Shown: positions 6,113 to 15,066, numbered from the stretch's first letter. The stretch is 33,175 bases of DNA from Candidatus Caenarcanales bacterium (GCA_947489925.1 CANLFK010000002.1:1-33175); one strand, 5' to 3'. Numbers and translations are program-made. Notes: generated from the sequence alone by a model not told the origin.

Positions 6113-7513
6113 ATTAAAAGCCAATTTAAAAGTATTAATTAAATAATTCACTTCTTCCAGACCAACTGATACTCTAATTAAATGTCGATCAACACCACAA
6201 GTCTCGACCCAATCAAGCTCATTATAATGTGCAAGCAAAACATAAGGACAAACCAAGGTATAATTTGTGCCTAAGCTTGGCCCTTTCAGTAAATTTAAAT
6301 TATCATAAAATTTGGATGATTGACTTTTGTCTTTTAAAACTAGTGAAAATAAACCTCCAAAGCCAGTTCCAGTTTTCATTTTATTTAAATAATTATTATT
6401 AGTCGAATATTTAGGATAATAAATCTTCTCAATTTCATCATGATTAGCCAAAAAGTCGCATAAAGTTTCAGTATTTTTATTTATAATTTTCATTCGGTCA
6501 GCAAAATCAATTGAGTTTTTTTCCAAAATAATTAAATCTTCAGCCCAACAAATATCTTCAAATATTAAATCTAGTGAGTTTTTCAGACTTTTATAATTAT
6601 TGCTTTTCGGGTTTAAAATTAAAGCTCCGCCCATCACATCACCAACTCCGCTAAAAAATTTACTTAAACTAGTAGCAATAATGTCCACGGAAGACACTAA
6701 ATCAAGATTAAAATAAGTGCCAATCGTATCATCAACAATTAAAGGGCAATTTTTATTTTTAGCTAATTGATTTAAAATTTCTAAATTTGGACTCTCTAAA
6801 AGAGGATTACTGGGAAATTCACAAAAAATACCAGCTAATTCTTGCTCAGATAATTCATTCAGTTTTTGCTCATTCAAACACAGTATATTTCCAAAGCCAA
6901 ATTTTTCTTGAATTTTCAAGGTGTCTGTGTAAGGAAAGCCAAATTGCAAAGTTTTTGTTTGAGGTTTTAATTTTATACAAATTTGGTGAGCGGCAAATAA
7001 AGCACTCATTCCATTCGGAAACAAATAAATATTTTCAGCATTTTGTTCGGTCAAAGAAGCAATTCTCTTTTTTATTTTATTATTGGCTTCTTTGCCAGCT
7101 TCAATCAAGTCATTATTAATTTTGTCTGTTTGTAAATAATATAAAGCTTGTCTCGAAGAGATTATTTGTCCAGTATGTTGCCAAAAGCTTTTTAATTGAC
7201 TTAATTGTTCAGGTTTATTTGTTTTGAGACCAGCTAAGTTTTGATTAATTAAAGTAATTTTGTCTGCTGGAATTTTGGCAAATTGACTGGCTTCTAAAGC
7301 TGACTGATATGATGGAAAAATAAAGTCAAGATTGTATTTTTGGCATAAATCCTTTACAAAATGATGAATAACAAAACGAGGATAACCAGCTTTCAGAGCA
7401 TTGCAAATCAAAGGATTTTTTTCTTCATAGCCAATTATATCGCTCCAGTTAGGTAAACTTACTGAAATTGAATGCAAAGAATTTTGAGGAATTGGCTCTC
7501 CGAGTAAAAGCAT
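6101..7513 (-). CDS. Cys/Met-metabolism PLP enzyme, fungal Str2-like cystathionine gamma-synthase
   Basis: A 470-residue fold-type I PLP enzyme. The catalytic Lys lies in ATSLSKFFSGVGD (about K285) and the phosphate-binding region in FPNGMSALFAAH. The C-terminus carries a conserved LIRVSVGLEE. The N-terminal 120 residues are not found in standard bacterial MetB: LLGEPIPQNSLHSISVSLPN, then GYEEKNP and GYPRFVIHHFV. They match my memory of the N-terminal domain of fungal cystathionine gamma-synthases of the Str2 type. The likely reaction is joining Cys to an activated homoserine, or a related gamma-replacement; the substrate is not proven. I chose the ATG at 7511-7513 because the family starts near LLGEPIP; a TTG seven codons upstream is the alternative. 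A Fur-like box lies in the divergent region shared with pckG. Confidence 0.8.
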   Translation of the reverse strand: MLLLGEPIPQNSLHSISVSLPNWSDIIGYEEKNPLICNALKAGYPRFVIHHFVKDLCQKYNLDFIFPSYQSALEASQFAKIPADKITLINQNLAGLKTNKPEQLSQLKSFWQHTGQIISSRQALYYLQTDKINNDLIEAGKEANNKIKKRIASLTEQNAENIYLFPNGMSALFAAHQICIKLKPQTKTLQFGFPYTDTLKIQEKFGFGNILCLNEQKLNELSEQELAGIFCEFPSNPLLESPNLEILNQLAKNKNCPLIVDDTIGTYFNLDLVSSVDIIATSLSKFFSGVGDVMGGALILNPKSNNYKSLKNSLDLIFEDICWAEDLIILEKNSIDFADRMKIINKNTETLCDFLANHDEIEKIYYPKYSTNNNYLNKMKTGTGFGGLFSLVLKDKSQSSKFYDNLNLLKGPSLGTNYTLVCPYVLLAHYNELDWVETCGVDRHLIRVSVGLEEVNYLINTFKLAFNLAS

Positions 7514-7646
7514 TTGAAATAAATTTTTAAGCAAGATAATTTTATAAAACTTATTAAAAAAACACCTGATTAGTTTATTTTTATTTAGACTATTAGTTCA
7601 TACAGTATTGTGAAAATAACCGCCAGTTGGTTTAATTATTAAAGAC

Positions 7647-7661
7647 TGAAAATGATTCTCA
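7647..7661. promoter_or_regulatory. Fur/PerR-like 7-1-7 operator
   Basis: TGAAAATGATTCTCA is a 7-1-7 palindrome differing at two positions from the classical TGATAATNATTATCA Fur-family box. The half-sites are TGAAAAT and TGAGAAT. It sits in the 215-bp divergent region between the Str2-like PLP enzyme gene (134 bp from its start) and pckG (68 bp from its start). Regulation by iron or peroxide is inference; a palindrome of this size can occur by chance in AT-rich DNA. Confidence 0.45.
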
Positions 7662-7728
7662 AGTCCGTTTAACTAAGTTGTTTTAGTTTACAATTACTGG
7701 GCTACCTAAAAATGGTTGAAATAATTGT

Positions 7729-9573
7729 ATGGATATAAATGCTCCCTCGTATGTTAAAAACTCGAAATTAATTAAATGGGTTGAAGAAATAGTGGCTTTA
7801 TGCAAACCGTCAAGTATTTATTGGTGTGATGGCTCTCAGGAAGAATATAATAAATTATGCCAAGAATTAGTTGAAGCTGGAACTTTTAAAAAGCTAAATC
7901 CAGAGAAAAAGCCAAATAGTTTTTTAGCCTTATCTGACCCTTCTGATGTCGCAAGAGTTGAAGATAAAACTTTTATTAATAGTTATAAAAAAGAAGATGC
8001 AGGCCCGACTAATAATTGGATACACCCAAATGAAATGAAAGAAACGCTGAATAAGCTTTATGATGGCTGTATGGCTGGCAGAACTTTATTCGTAATTCCT
8101 TTTAGCATGGGACCAGTCGGTTCTGATATTGCTCAAATTGGCGTAGAAATAAGCGATTCAGCATATGTAGCCGTAAATATGCGAATTATGACTCGTATGG
8201 GCAAAAAAGTAATAGAAGCCCTCGGTGAAAATGATTTTGTTAAAGCCTTGCACTCAGTTGGTTCACCTTTAAAAGCTGGTCAAAAAGATATTCCTTGGCC
8301 TTGCAATCCGACCACTAAATATATTTGTCATTTTCCAGAAGAGAAGCTGATCATGTCATATGGTTCTGGTTATGGCGGAAATGCTTTATTAGGTAAAAAA
8401 TGTTTTGCACTTCGTATTGCTTCTACAATGGCTCGTGCCGAAGGCTGGTTAGCAGAACATATGCTGATTTTGGGTGTTGAGTCTCCAACCAAAGAAAAAA
8501 CATATGTAGCGGCCGCTTTTCCTTCAGCTTGCGGTAAAACTAATTTTGCAATGTTAATTCCACCAAAAGAAATGGACGGCTGGAAAGTTACGACAGTGGG
8601 AGATGATATTGCTTGGCTCAAACCAGACAAAGATGGAAATTTAAGAGCTATTAATCCGGAAGCTGGCTTTTTTGGAGTAGCACCTGGTACTAATTATCAC
8701 ACCAATTCTAATGCCATGGAATCTTTGTCCAAAAATACTATTTTTACTAATGTAGCTTTAACTCCAGATGGTGATGTTTGGTGGGAAGGTTTAACCAAAG
8801 AAGTGCCAGATGGTTTAATTGACTGGACTGGAAAACCATATGATAAAAATTCAGGTAAACCAGCGGCTCATGCTAATTCTCGCTTTACGGCTCCAGCTTC
8901 TCAATGTCCTTGTATTGACTCTGAATGGGAAAATCCAAAAGGTGTTTTAATTGAAGCCTTAATTTTTGGAGGAAGACGGTCTACAACAGTTCCTTTAGTT
9001 TATCAATCATTCAACTGGAATTTTGGTGTTTATATGGCGGCTACCATGGGTTCAGAAACGACAGCCGCCGCTTTTGGTCAGCAAGGTGTTGTCAGAAGAG
9101 ATCCTTTTGCAATGTTACCTTTTATTGGTTATCATGCAGCTGATTACTTTAATCATTGGTTAAACTTTGGTAGAACTTTACCTAATCCTCCAAGAATTTT
9201 TGGTGTAAATTGGTTTCGTAAAGACTCTGAGGGTAAATTCGCTTGGCCTGGTTTTGGCGAAAATATGAGAGTTCTAAAATGGATTGTGGATCGTGTTCAT
9301 GGTCGTTCTTATGCAATTGAAAGTCCTTTAGGATGGGTTCCTCGTTATGAAGCTATTGACTGGAAAGGTTTAGATTTTAGCAAAGAAGAATTTAATACCG
9401 TTATGTCAGTTGATCGTGAAGCTTGGAAGTCTGAGATTGCTGATCATGAATCTTTATTTATGAAACTCTATGATAAATTACCTAAAGAGTTTATCTGGAT
9501 TAGAGAGCTTATAACTTCGGCTTTATGGCGTTCACCTGAAAAATGGGAATTAGCTTCTGAGCATTTGGATTAG
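7729..9573 (+). CDS. pckG: GTP-dependent phosphoenolpyruvate carboxykinase
   Basis: Converts oxaloacetate and GTP to phosphoenolpyruvate, GDP and CO2, the first committed step of gluconeogenesis. At 614 residues it is a full-length GTP-class enzyme. Visible signatures are YGSGYGGNALLGKKC and the P-loop FPSACGKTN, with the reactive Cys at about 268 and Lys 270. The kinase-2 motif VGDDIAWL, the HANSRFTAP loop and the guanine-binding FGRTLPNPPRIFGVNWF block follow. The N-terminal part has the substrate-binding RTLFVIPFSMGPVGS. The ATG is the only sensible start; no Shine-Dalgarno is evident. The gene stands alone upstream of rsmA with a 53-bp gap. No key residue appears to be missing. Confidence 0.97.
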   Translation: MDINAPSYVKNSKLIKWVEEIVALCKPSSIYWCDGSQEEYNKLCQELVEAGTFKKLNPEKKPNSFLALSDPSDVARVEDKTFINSYKKEDAGPTNNWIHPNEMKETLNKLYDGCMAGRTLFVIPFSMGPVGSDIAQIGVEISDSAYVAVNMRIMTRMGKKVIEALGENDFVKALHSVGSPLKAGQKDIPWPCNPTTKYICHFPEEKLIMSYGSGYGGNALLGKKCFALRIASTMARAEGWLAEHMLILGVESPTKEKTYVAAAFPSACGKTNFAMLIPPKEMDGWKVTTVGDDIAWLKPDKDGNLRAINPEAGFFGVAPGTNYHTNSNAMESLSKNTIFTNVALTPDGDVWWEGLTKEVPDGLIDWTGKPYDKNSGKPAAHANSRFTAPASQCPCIDSEWENPKGVLIEALIFGGRRSTTVPLVYQSFNWNFGVYMAATMGSETTAAAFGQQGVVRRDPFAMLPFIGYHAADYFNHWLNFGRTLPNPPRIFGVNWFRKDSEGKFAWPGFGENMRVLKWIVDRVHGRSYAIESPLGWVPRYEAIDWKGLDFSKEEFNTVMSVDREAWKSEIADHESLFMKLYDKLPKEFIWIRELITSALWRSPEKWELASEHLD

Positions 9574-9626
9574 AGTTTAATTTAAGTACCCTGATATTTA
9601 ATACTTTGGGGTACTATTTTTATTTT

Positions 9627-10454
9627 ATGACTATTTCTCCATTATTAATTCAAAGAGCTAAAGCTTTCCGTACCAAAAAGAGTTTGGGGCAGAATTTCCT
9701 TGTTGATTCAGATATTTTGCACACAATCAAAAATTCCTTAAACAGTCCAATTGAAACTAATATAATTGAAATTGGGCCTGGAATTGGCTTTTTGACGGAA
9801 ATTTTGTATAAAGATTTTAAAAATTTAAATGTTATTGACCTTGATAAATACGCACTAGACCGTTTAGACAATTCTAATAAAATAAATATTATTCATGCAG
9901 ATGCTTTGCATTTTGATTTTAATAGTTTGGCTAAGCCCCTGACTGTTATTGGGAATTTACCTTTTAATGTTGGTACTTTAATTTTGATGAATTTTTTGGG
10001 CGAAATAGACAATCCAGATTGGAAAGTATCAAATATCAATGAAATGGTTTTAATGTTTCAACTGGAAGTAGCTCAACGATTAACGGCATCTTCTTCCAGT
10101 AAAGCTTATAATGCACTTAGTATTACAGCTCAATCTAAGGCTGATATTGAGTTTTTATTCGAAGTTCCAGCTCAAGCTTTTTGGCCAATTCCAAAGGTAA
10201 AAGCTGGAATTATTAGAATTAAGCCTAAAAGCAATAATATTTTGCAAACTCTTTCGGAAATAGAATTGAAAAATTTAAAAAAAATTATCAAAATGGCTTT
10301 TTCAACAAGACGCAAAAACTTAAAAAACTCTTTAGCTAATTTATTTACAGTTCAAGACTTTGAAAATTGTCATATTTGTTATACAGAAAGAGCTGAAAAT
10401 TTAGATTTACCTGATTATATTGAATTAAGCAAATATTTAAGCCAAAAGAATTAG
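9627..10454 (+). CDS. rsmA: 16S rRNA (adenine1518/1519-N6) dimethyltransferase
   Basis: RsmA/KsgA dimethylates two adjacent adenines in the 3' hairpin of 16S rRNA, a late step in 30S subunit assembly. The 275-residue protein has the family N-terminus KKSLGQNFLVD at residues 17-27. SAM-binding motif I is IEIGPGIGFLTE at about 47-58, the acidic motif II is VIDLDKYALDRL, and the catalytic motif IV is GNLPFNV (NLPF instead of the commoner NLPY). The C-terminal RRKNLKNSL is conserved. I chose the ATG at 9627 because the family starts just before the RAK..KKSLGQ block; an upstream in-frame TTG would only add seven hydrophobic residues. It lies between pckG and the CAP-domain gene, all on the plus strand. 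Confidence 0.95.
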   Translation: MTISPLLIQRAKAFRTKKSLGQNFLVDSDILHTIKNSLNSPIETNIIEIGPGIGFLTEILYKDFKNLNVIDLDKYALDRLDNSNKINIIHADALHFDFNSLAKPLTVIGNLPFNVGTLILMNFLGEIDNPDWKVSNINEMVLMFQLEVAQRLTASSSSKAYNALSITAQSKADIEFLFEVPAQAFWPIPKVKAGIIRIKPKSNNILQTLSEIELKNLKKIIKMAFSTRRKNLKNSLANLFTVQDFENCHICYTERAENLDLPDYIELSKYLSQKN

Positions 10455-10507
10455 ATCTTTGAGTCATCAATTGTTAAGCATTTTTAAACAGAGTTTATTA
10501 TAGAATT

Positions 10508-11884
10508 TTGGGTTATATTAAACTAAAAGTGTTTTCTTTGTGCAGCCAATTGAAAAAGTTTTTTCTAATTTTAATTCTAATTTTCATTAGTCCTCTGCGT
10601 CAATTATCTTTAGCTGAGAGTGATTTTACAGAACAGCAAAAAAAAGATATTTCTTCGCTTGAGAGTAGATTCTTTGGCTTAACTTATCCAGCGGACAAAC
10701 CTTCTAGTAGAATATCTAGGATTGAAGAATTAGTTTTTGGACACAATAATAGTCAGAGTACTTTGCCTGAGAGGCTTGTCAAATTAAATAAAGCTACCAA
10801 AGTTGCACAATCATCAGCTCCTTTACCAGAATTACCACCAGATGATGAAATTGCTAATCAACAAAAAGAACAAATATCACCCAAAAATAATAATCAAATT
10901 GCCAAAGCACCCAATAATACACAAAATAAACAAATAATTTCTTTAAACAACCTAGATGATTTAAGCCAAGAAATGCTTCAAATTATTAATCAGGAGCGTT
11001 CATTAAGATCTTTACCAAATTTAAATACTGATCAAATTGCTTACAGAACGGCTTATCAACAAGCTAATTATTTAATTCAGACAAGGCAATTTTCGCATTA
11101 TAGTTTGCAAAATAAAAATCCAGACCAAAGATATACTGAACAAAGTGGAGATGGAAGAATTGAAGAATTAGTAGAAGGTTTTTTTGCTTCGGTTAATGAT
11201 AAAGGTATTGTTATTCCGATAGAAATAAACCGTGAAATTCCTCATCAATTAATGGATGCTATTTTAAAAGTACCAGACAAAGCAGATATAATTTTTAATA
11301 GTTTAGCTAATGGTATTGGTATAAGTTTTATTTTAGCCCCAGATAAAAGCCAATTAGTGGTAGTAGCTGAAATTAGTGTTGATTATGGAGATTTAGCTAT
11401 TCTTCCTCCTAAGGCTTCAATTTCGGAAGATATTGGTGTTAGCGGTAGCCTGAGCCGAGGTTATAAATTTGCTTGGGTTGGAATCTCAAAGTCTGATTTA
11501 GATGAAGAGGAAAAGTCCGAAACGGAAGCTTCTGCTTATTTTGCTCCGATTGATCAAGTAATTTATTTAAACAAATCTGGAGACAGAGCCAAAAATATAG
11601 CTAAAGCAGGTGGAGCAATATTGGCTATGGTAGCCGCTCCTTTTACATATGGGGCTAGTGTTTTAATTGCTAATGTTTTAATGCAAAGTATTGCCCAAAC
11701 CTATCAATCTCAAGATGTTGAAGTTAGAGATGGAGCTAAAGCGGATATGGGTGGTGGAAACTTTAATAGTAGTATTACTTTGGGTGAATGGGGAAAAGGC
11801 ATTTATTATATTACTGTTTGGGCTATTCCTCCTTCCGAAAAAAAACCAGTAATTATTAGCAGAAGAGCTGTAAAAGTAATTTAG
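10508..11884 (+). CDS. Secreted CAP/SCP-domain protein with Melainabacteria-type N-terminal segment
   Basis: A 458-residue exported protein. A hydrophobic signal segment (FFLILILIFISP) ends near SLAES. Residues about 47-95 read LESRFFGLTYPADKPSSRIS followed by RIEELVFG and LPERLVKLNKA, a short helical motif I have seen in many Melainabacteria surface proteins. A Gln/Asn/Pro-rich linker follows, then a CAP/SCP-like domain from about 155: MLQIINQERSLRSLPNLN, AYQQANYLIQTRQFSH, SGDGRIEELVEGFF. The C-terminal third (about 300-458) is a beta-rich region with an Ala/Gly-rich hydrophobic stretch (AGGAILAMVAAPFTYG) that I do not recognise. The start is non-ATG: TTG at 10508, or GTG at 10529, since no ATG precedes the signal. 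Role unknown; probably cell-envelope or extracellular. Confidence 0.75.
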   Translation: MGYIKLKVFSLCSQLKKFFLILILIFISPLRQLSLAESDFTEQQKKDISSLESRFFGLTYPADKPSSRISRIEELVFGHNNSQSTLPERLVKLNKATKVAQSSAPLPELPPDDEIANQQKEQISPKNNNQIAKAPNNTQNKQIISLNNLDDLSQEMLQIINQERSLRSLPNLNTDQIAYRTAYQQANYLIQTRQFSHYSLQNKNPDQRYTEQSGDGRIEELVEGFFASVNDKGIVIPIEINREIPHQLMDAILKVPDKADIIFNSLANGIGISFILAPDKSQLVVVAEISVDYGDLAILPPKASISEDIGVSGSLSRGYKFAWVGISKSDLDEEEKSETEASAYFAPIDQVIYLNKSGDRAKNIAKAGGAILAMVAAPFTYGASVLIANVLMQSIAQTYQSQDVEVRDGAKADMGGGNFNSSITLGEWGKGIYYITVWAIPPSEKKPVIISRRAVKVI

Positions 11885-12116
11885 TATAAAAGTAGCACCA
11901 AAAAAGGGCAGGATTTATGTGTTATTTGGGGCTCTCAATAATTATCTTTTGTTTATTCAAATGAAGTTTTAATATTCAACTTTCCTGTCTAATTTCAAGG
12001 GGTTGGGGCTTTTAAAGCAAAATTCTTTAGTAAAAAGACTCTCTCAATTAGTTACTTCAGAGTTTTGTACCGTAGTCAGCTTAAAATTATCTATTTTTCT
12101 TGATCACTGCCGTTTT

Positions 12117-12692
12117 TTACAACTTATTTTGAGATCTGTGAGCTTGAATAATTTGTATAATGCTTTGAGCAGTTTCTTCAATTTTGCCTTCTTCATTTAT
12201 GACTAAATTTTCAAATTGATTTATTTCTTGTAATTCTTGTTTTGATTTTTCCACTCGAGCTAATATTTTTTCTTCTGATTCAGTCGATCTTTCTTTTAAT
12301 CGTTTATATAAAACCTCAATTGAAGGCGGAGCCAAAAAGATAAATAAGGCATTTGGCAAAATTTGTTTTATTTGCTTAGCACCTTCCACTTCAATTTCTA
12401 AAATAATATCTTTATTAGCTTTAACTTGATCTTCAATATATTTTTTTGGTGTTCCGTAAAAATTGCCGACAAATTCAGCCCATTCAATTAATTCACCTTT
12501 TTCAATCATTTGTTTAAATTCTTGCTTGCTTTTAAAAAAATAATTTATACCTTCTATTTCTCCAGCTCTTTTTGGTCTAGTAGTGGCTGAAACCGAAAAA
12601 ACTAAATTATCCAAATCTTGAAAGACTTTTTTTAAAACAGTTCCTTTACCAACTCCCGAAGGACCAACTATTACAATCAGATTTCCTGCCAT
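12117..12692 (-). CDS. gmk: Guanylate kinase
   Basis: Phosphorylates GMP to GDP with ATP in the cytosol. The 191-residue protein is standard in length. The P-loop GPSGVGKGT is at residues 10-18. The GMP-binding region reads FSVSATTRPKRAGEIEGINY with the conserved Arg and Tyr, then EWAEFVGNFYGTPK. The LEIEVEGAKQIKQ strand carries the usual Walker B acidic residue, although the common Asp is Glu here. The LID region RLKERSTESEEKILARVEK follows. It lies 6 bases downstream of pyrH on the same strand and was probably co-transcribed with it, which pairs two nucleoside-monophosphate kinases. Confidence 0.96.
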   Translation of the reverse strand: MAGNLIVIVGPSGVGKGTVLKKVFQDLDNLVFSVSATTRPKRAGEIEGINYFFKSKQEFKQMIEKGELIEWAEFVGNFYGTPKKYIEDQVKANKDIILEIEVEGAKQIKQILPNALFIFLAPPSIEVLYKRLKERSTESEEKILARVEKSKQELQEINQFENLVINEEGKIEETAQSIIQIIQAHRSQNKL

Positions 12693-12698
12693 TTTTTA

Positions 12699-13448
12699 TT
12701 AAATTACCTCAAGTTTGCACTCATTATTTAAAGCAATTTCAGTGCCAATTTTTTTACCAAGCACAAGATCCATTAAAACGCCTTCTCGGGCAAAATCAAA
12801 AACTCTTATTGGTATTTTATTATCACGACAAATCGACACCGCCGCCGCATCCATTACTTTGTAGTTTTCGCTTAAAACCTTTTCAAAACTTAAAGTTTCA
12901 AATCTTTGAGCATTTTGATCTTGCCTTGGATCAGCATTATAAACTCCATCAACACCGTTTTTTGCCATTAATAAAACAGATGCTTCTATTTCTGCCGCTC
13001 TTAGGGCCGCTGTTGTGTCGGTTGTGAAAAATGGATTACCTGTTCCACCCCCAAAAATAACAACTCTCTTTTTTTCTAAATGTCTAATGGCTTTGCGTCT
13101 AATATAAGGTTCTGCAACCGAAGGCATTTCAATCGCTGTTTGTACTCGGGTTGGAATACCGCTTCTTTCTAAAACTCCTTGCAAAATCAAACTATTCATA
13201 ATGGTGGCTAGCATTCCAACATAATCAGCGGCGGCTCGATCCATTCCTAACTGAACGCTTGAATTTAAACCTCTAAATATATTTCCACCGCCAACTACCA
13301 AAGTAATTTCAACGCCTAATTTATAAATATCACCAATTTCTTTTGCCACTCTTTCAATAACTAAAGGCTCAATTCCAAAACCTTTTTCCCCAGTTAAAGC
13401 TTCACCACTCAGTTTAAGCAAAATTCTTTTATAAACTAAATTTGTCAT
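12699..13448 (-). CDS. pyrH: UMP kinase
   Basis: Phosphorylates UMP to UDP; belongs to the amino-acid kinase fold and works as a hexamer in pyrimidine nucleotide synthesis. The 249-residue protein has the N-terminal KRILLKLSGEALTG phosphate-binding segment, VVGGGNIFRG, MDRAAADYVGMLATIMNSL (the typical dimer helix), IFGGGTGNPFFTTDTTAALR and KNGVDGVYNADPR. All are family hallmarks. Length is usual. It leads a tight two-gene unit with gmk. In many bacteria pyrH sits beside frr and tsf; that context is absent here. No Shine-Dalgarno is visible in the A-rich leader. Confidence 0.97.
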   Translation of the reverse strand: MTNLVYKRILLKLSGEALTGEKGFGIEPLVIERVAKEIGDIYKLGVEITLVVGGGNIFRGLNSSVQLGMDRAAADYVGMLATIMNSLILQGVLERSGIPTRVQTAIEMPSVAEPYIRRKAIRHLEKKRVVIFGGGTGNPFFTTDTTAALRAAEIEASVLLMAKNGVDGVYNADPRQDQNAQRFETLSFEKVLSENYKVMDAAAVSICRDNKIPIRVFDFAREGVLMDLVLGKKIGTEIALNNECKLEVI

Positions 13449-13532
13449 TATTTTTTATTTTATTTTTATGCTCTAAATTATAAAGCTGGTCTTCGGTTTT
13501 ATGTTTTACCAAATTATTAAAATGCTTAAAAC

Positions 13533-14000
13533 TTATGTCCATTTAGTAATTAAAAATTGAATTTGCTCATTAATCCAGCCAGTTTTATGATTAAGCAAAA
13601 TTTCTTCTTTTATATCTGGATAAACAATTAATTCATTTAAGTTTTTCAAATTATGATATTTAACTTCAGCAATTATGTCTTCATCTGATCCAATTATAAT
13701 TTCTTGACCTTCAAAAACCTTTACTAAAGCAAAAATATTAATTATATGTCTTGAATTATTTGGTGCAATTGATTCGGATAAAAAAACAATTCTCTCAAAT
13801 TTTCCTGTCAGAGAAGTCTCTTCTTTCAATTCACGCAAAGTACCAGCTTCAATTGTTTCCCCAAACTCCAAATGTCCGCCTGGTAAAACCCAATATTCAC
13901 GGTCTTTTTTGCGATGTTTAATTAATAAAATTTCTTGTTTTTCATTAATGATAATAGCTGAAACTCTAATTGTAGGACTTCCAATACTGTCTGCTGTCAT
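13533..14000 (-). CDS. Nudix hydrolase
   Basis: A 155-residue protein with a complete Nudix box at residues 42-64: GHLEFGE, seven residues, then RELKEETSL, matching GX5EX7REUXEEXGU with Leu at the end. The Nudix Glu residues coordinate Mg2+ for pyrophosphate hydrolysis of a nucleoside diphosphate-linked substrate. The N-terminus (PTIRVSAIIINEKQEILLIK) is the normal first strand pair. The C-terminus ends in IQFLITKWT. The substrate cannot be assigned. The gene sits 84 bp upstream of pyrH and 79 bp downstream of lspA on the same strand, so it may belong to a loose operon. Confidence 0.88.
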   Translation of the reverse strand: MTADSIGSPTIRVSAIIINEKQEILLIKHRKKDREYWVLPGGHLEFGETIEAGTLRELKEETSLTGKFERIVFLSESIAPNNSRHIINIFALVKVFEGQEIIIGSDEDIIAEVKYHNLKNLNELIVYPDIKEEILLNHKTGWINEQIQFLITKWT

Positions 14001-14079
14001 AATTACTTGATTTTTTAGGTTTTAGAGGGATTGAATTGATTTTTATAATTATAAAGAAATCTAAATATAAAGAAAGTTA

Positions 14080-14589
14080 TTAGGTCTGCAATTTATCAAA
14101 AGGTCTTTCAGTAATAATTAAATTTAACAAAAATAAAAATGCTCCAATATTAATAAAACTGTCAGCCAAATTAAAAATAGGAAAATTACCAGGCAAAATT
14201 AATAAATCAATGAAATCAGTTACTTGTTTAAAATACAAACGATCTATCAAATTGCCAATTGCTCCACCCGAAATTAAAGCCAAAGAAATTGTATTAAAAA
14301 GATTTTTGTCTTGATTAATAATTTGCCAACTATAAAATAATAAAAAAATACTAAAAACAAAACTAATTAAAGATAAAACTTGAACTTGACCACTCAAAAA
14401 ACTAAAAGCCGCTCCAGTATTAAAAACTAAATGCCAATTTAAAATATGTTTGACAAAAATTAAGCTCTCATCAAAAGGCAAATTATGTCTTGCCCAATAT
14501 TTACTTATTTGATCAGCCAAAACAGAAAAAATAAAAATACTTAGCCAAATTAAAATAGCGGTTTTTTTTAATTTTTCAATTTCTTTCAT
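14080..14589 (-). CDS. lspA: Lipoprotein signal peptidase (signal peptidase II)
   Basis: Inner-membrane aspartic protease that removes the signal peptide from diacylglyceryl prolipoproteins. The 169-residue protein has four hydrophobic segments at roughly 11-27, 68-90, 100-115 and 137-160. Conserved blocks are DQISKYWARHNLP, NWHLVFNTGAAFSFLSG, GGAIGNLIDRLYF and FPIFNLADSFINIG. The catalytic pair should be D116 (NLIDR) and D143 (NLADS), both present. Its presence implies a lipoprotein pathway. The start is the ATG at 14587-14589; family length is normal. It is probably the first gene of the lspA-nudix run on this strand. Confidence 0.96.
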   Translation of the reverse strand: MKEIEKLKKTAILIWLSIFIFSVLADQISKYWARHNLPFDESLIFVKHILNWHLVFNTGAAFSFLSGQVQVLSLISFVFSIFLLFYSWQIINQDKNLFNTISLALISGGAIGNLIDRLYFKQVTDFIDLLILPGNFPIFNLADSFINIGAFLFLLNLIITERPFDKLQT

Positions 14590-14829
14590 TTTGTAATTTT
14601 ATACTTTTTTGAATAAATATTATTAAAAGTAAGTGTAAATATAAAGAAAATATGAGTCTTTCTGTTTTTATCTTTATATTTTATTTATTATTCGCCTTGA
14701 ATTTTATTGATTTGTAAATTTTAAATTCATTTATTAATCAATTATTAGTTTTAAGGGGTTTGGCAAAAAATGGGTTTATGCTTTTAACACTTAAATTTTG
14801 AAGCAAGCAAATTTCAAAAAGAGAATCAA

Positions 14830-15066
14830 ATGCAAGTCAATAGTTCACCATCTCATCCTTTTCCTGCAGCTAGTCGATATACTACTAGTTCTACAACAGT
14901 AGCGTCTGCCGCAGATTCAAACAAAACTTGCCAAGGTTGTCTTTCCGCTCCTAAATCAAGCCAAACTGTTTATTCTGGCCGTTCTTTAAGTTCAGCTCCT
15001 CAAAGAGAAATTAGAGGAATAGAAGAAAAAACTAATAATCCATGGCTTGTTATGCTTGGGCTTTAA
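14830..15066 (+). CDS. Small Ser/Thr-rich protein of unknown function
   Basis: A 78-residue protein beginning MQVNSSPSHPFPAASRYTTS, rich in Ser, Thr and Ala, with one CQGC pair (a CxxC motif) near the middle and a short hydrophobic end (NPWLVMLGL). I recognise no family. A GAGA-containing stretch about 6 bases before the ATG is a plausible ribosome-binding site, one of the few in the window. Its stop overlaps the stop of the convergent low-complexity gene by 4 bases. The 240 bp upstream, back to lspA, are AT-rich with an 11-bp inverted repeat (14637-14647 with 14671-14681). Probably real, but with modest support. Confidence 0.5.
   Translation: MQVNSSPSHPFPAASRYTTSSTTVASAADSNKTCQGCLSAPKSSQTVYSGRSLSSAPQREIRGIEEKTNNPWLVMLGL

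Noticed and set aside
8370..8630. Minus-strand frame inside pckG
   Set aside because: Antisense to the conserved P-loop region of pckG; no independent support.
12003..12206. 67-codon plus-strand frame downstream of the CAP-domain gene, overlapping the end of gmk
   Set aside because: Starts at a TTG, has no ribosome-binding site, overlaps the 3' end of gmk antisense, and its translation is low in coding character.
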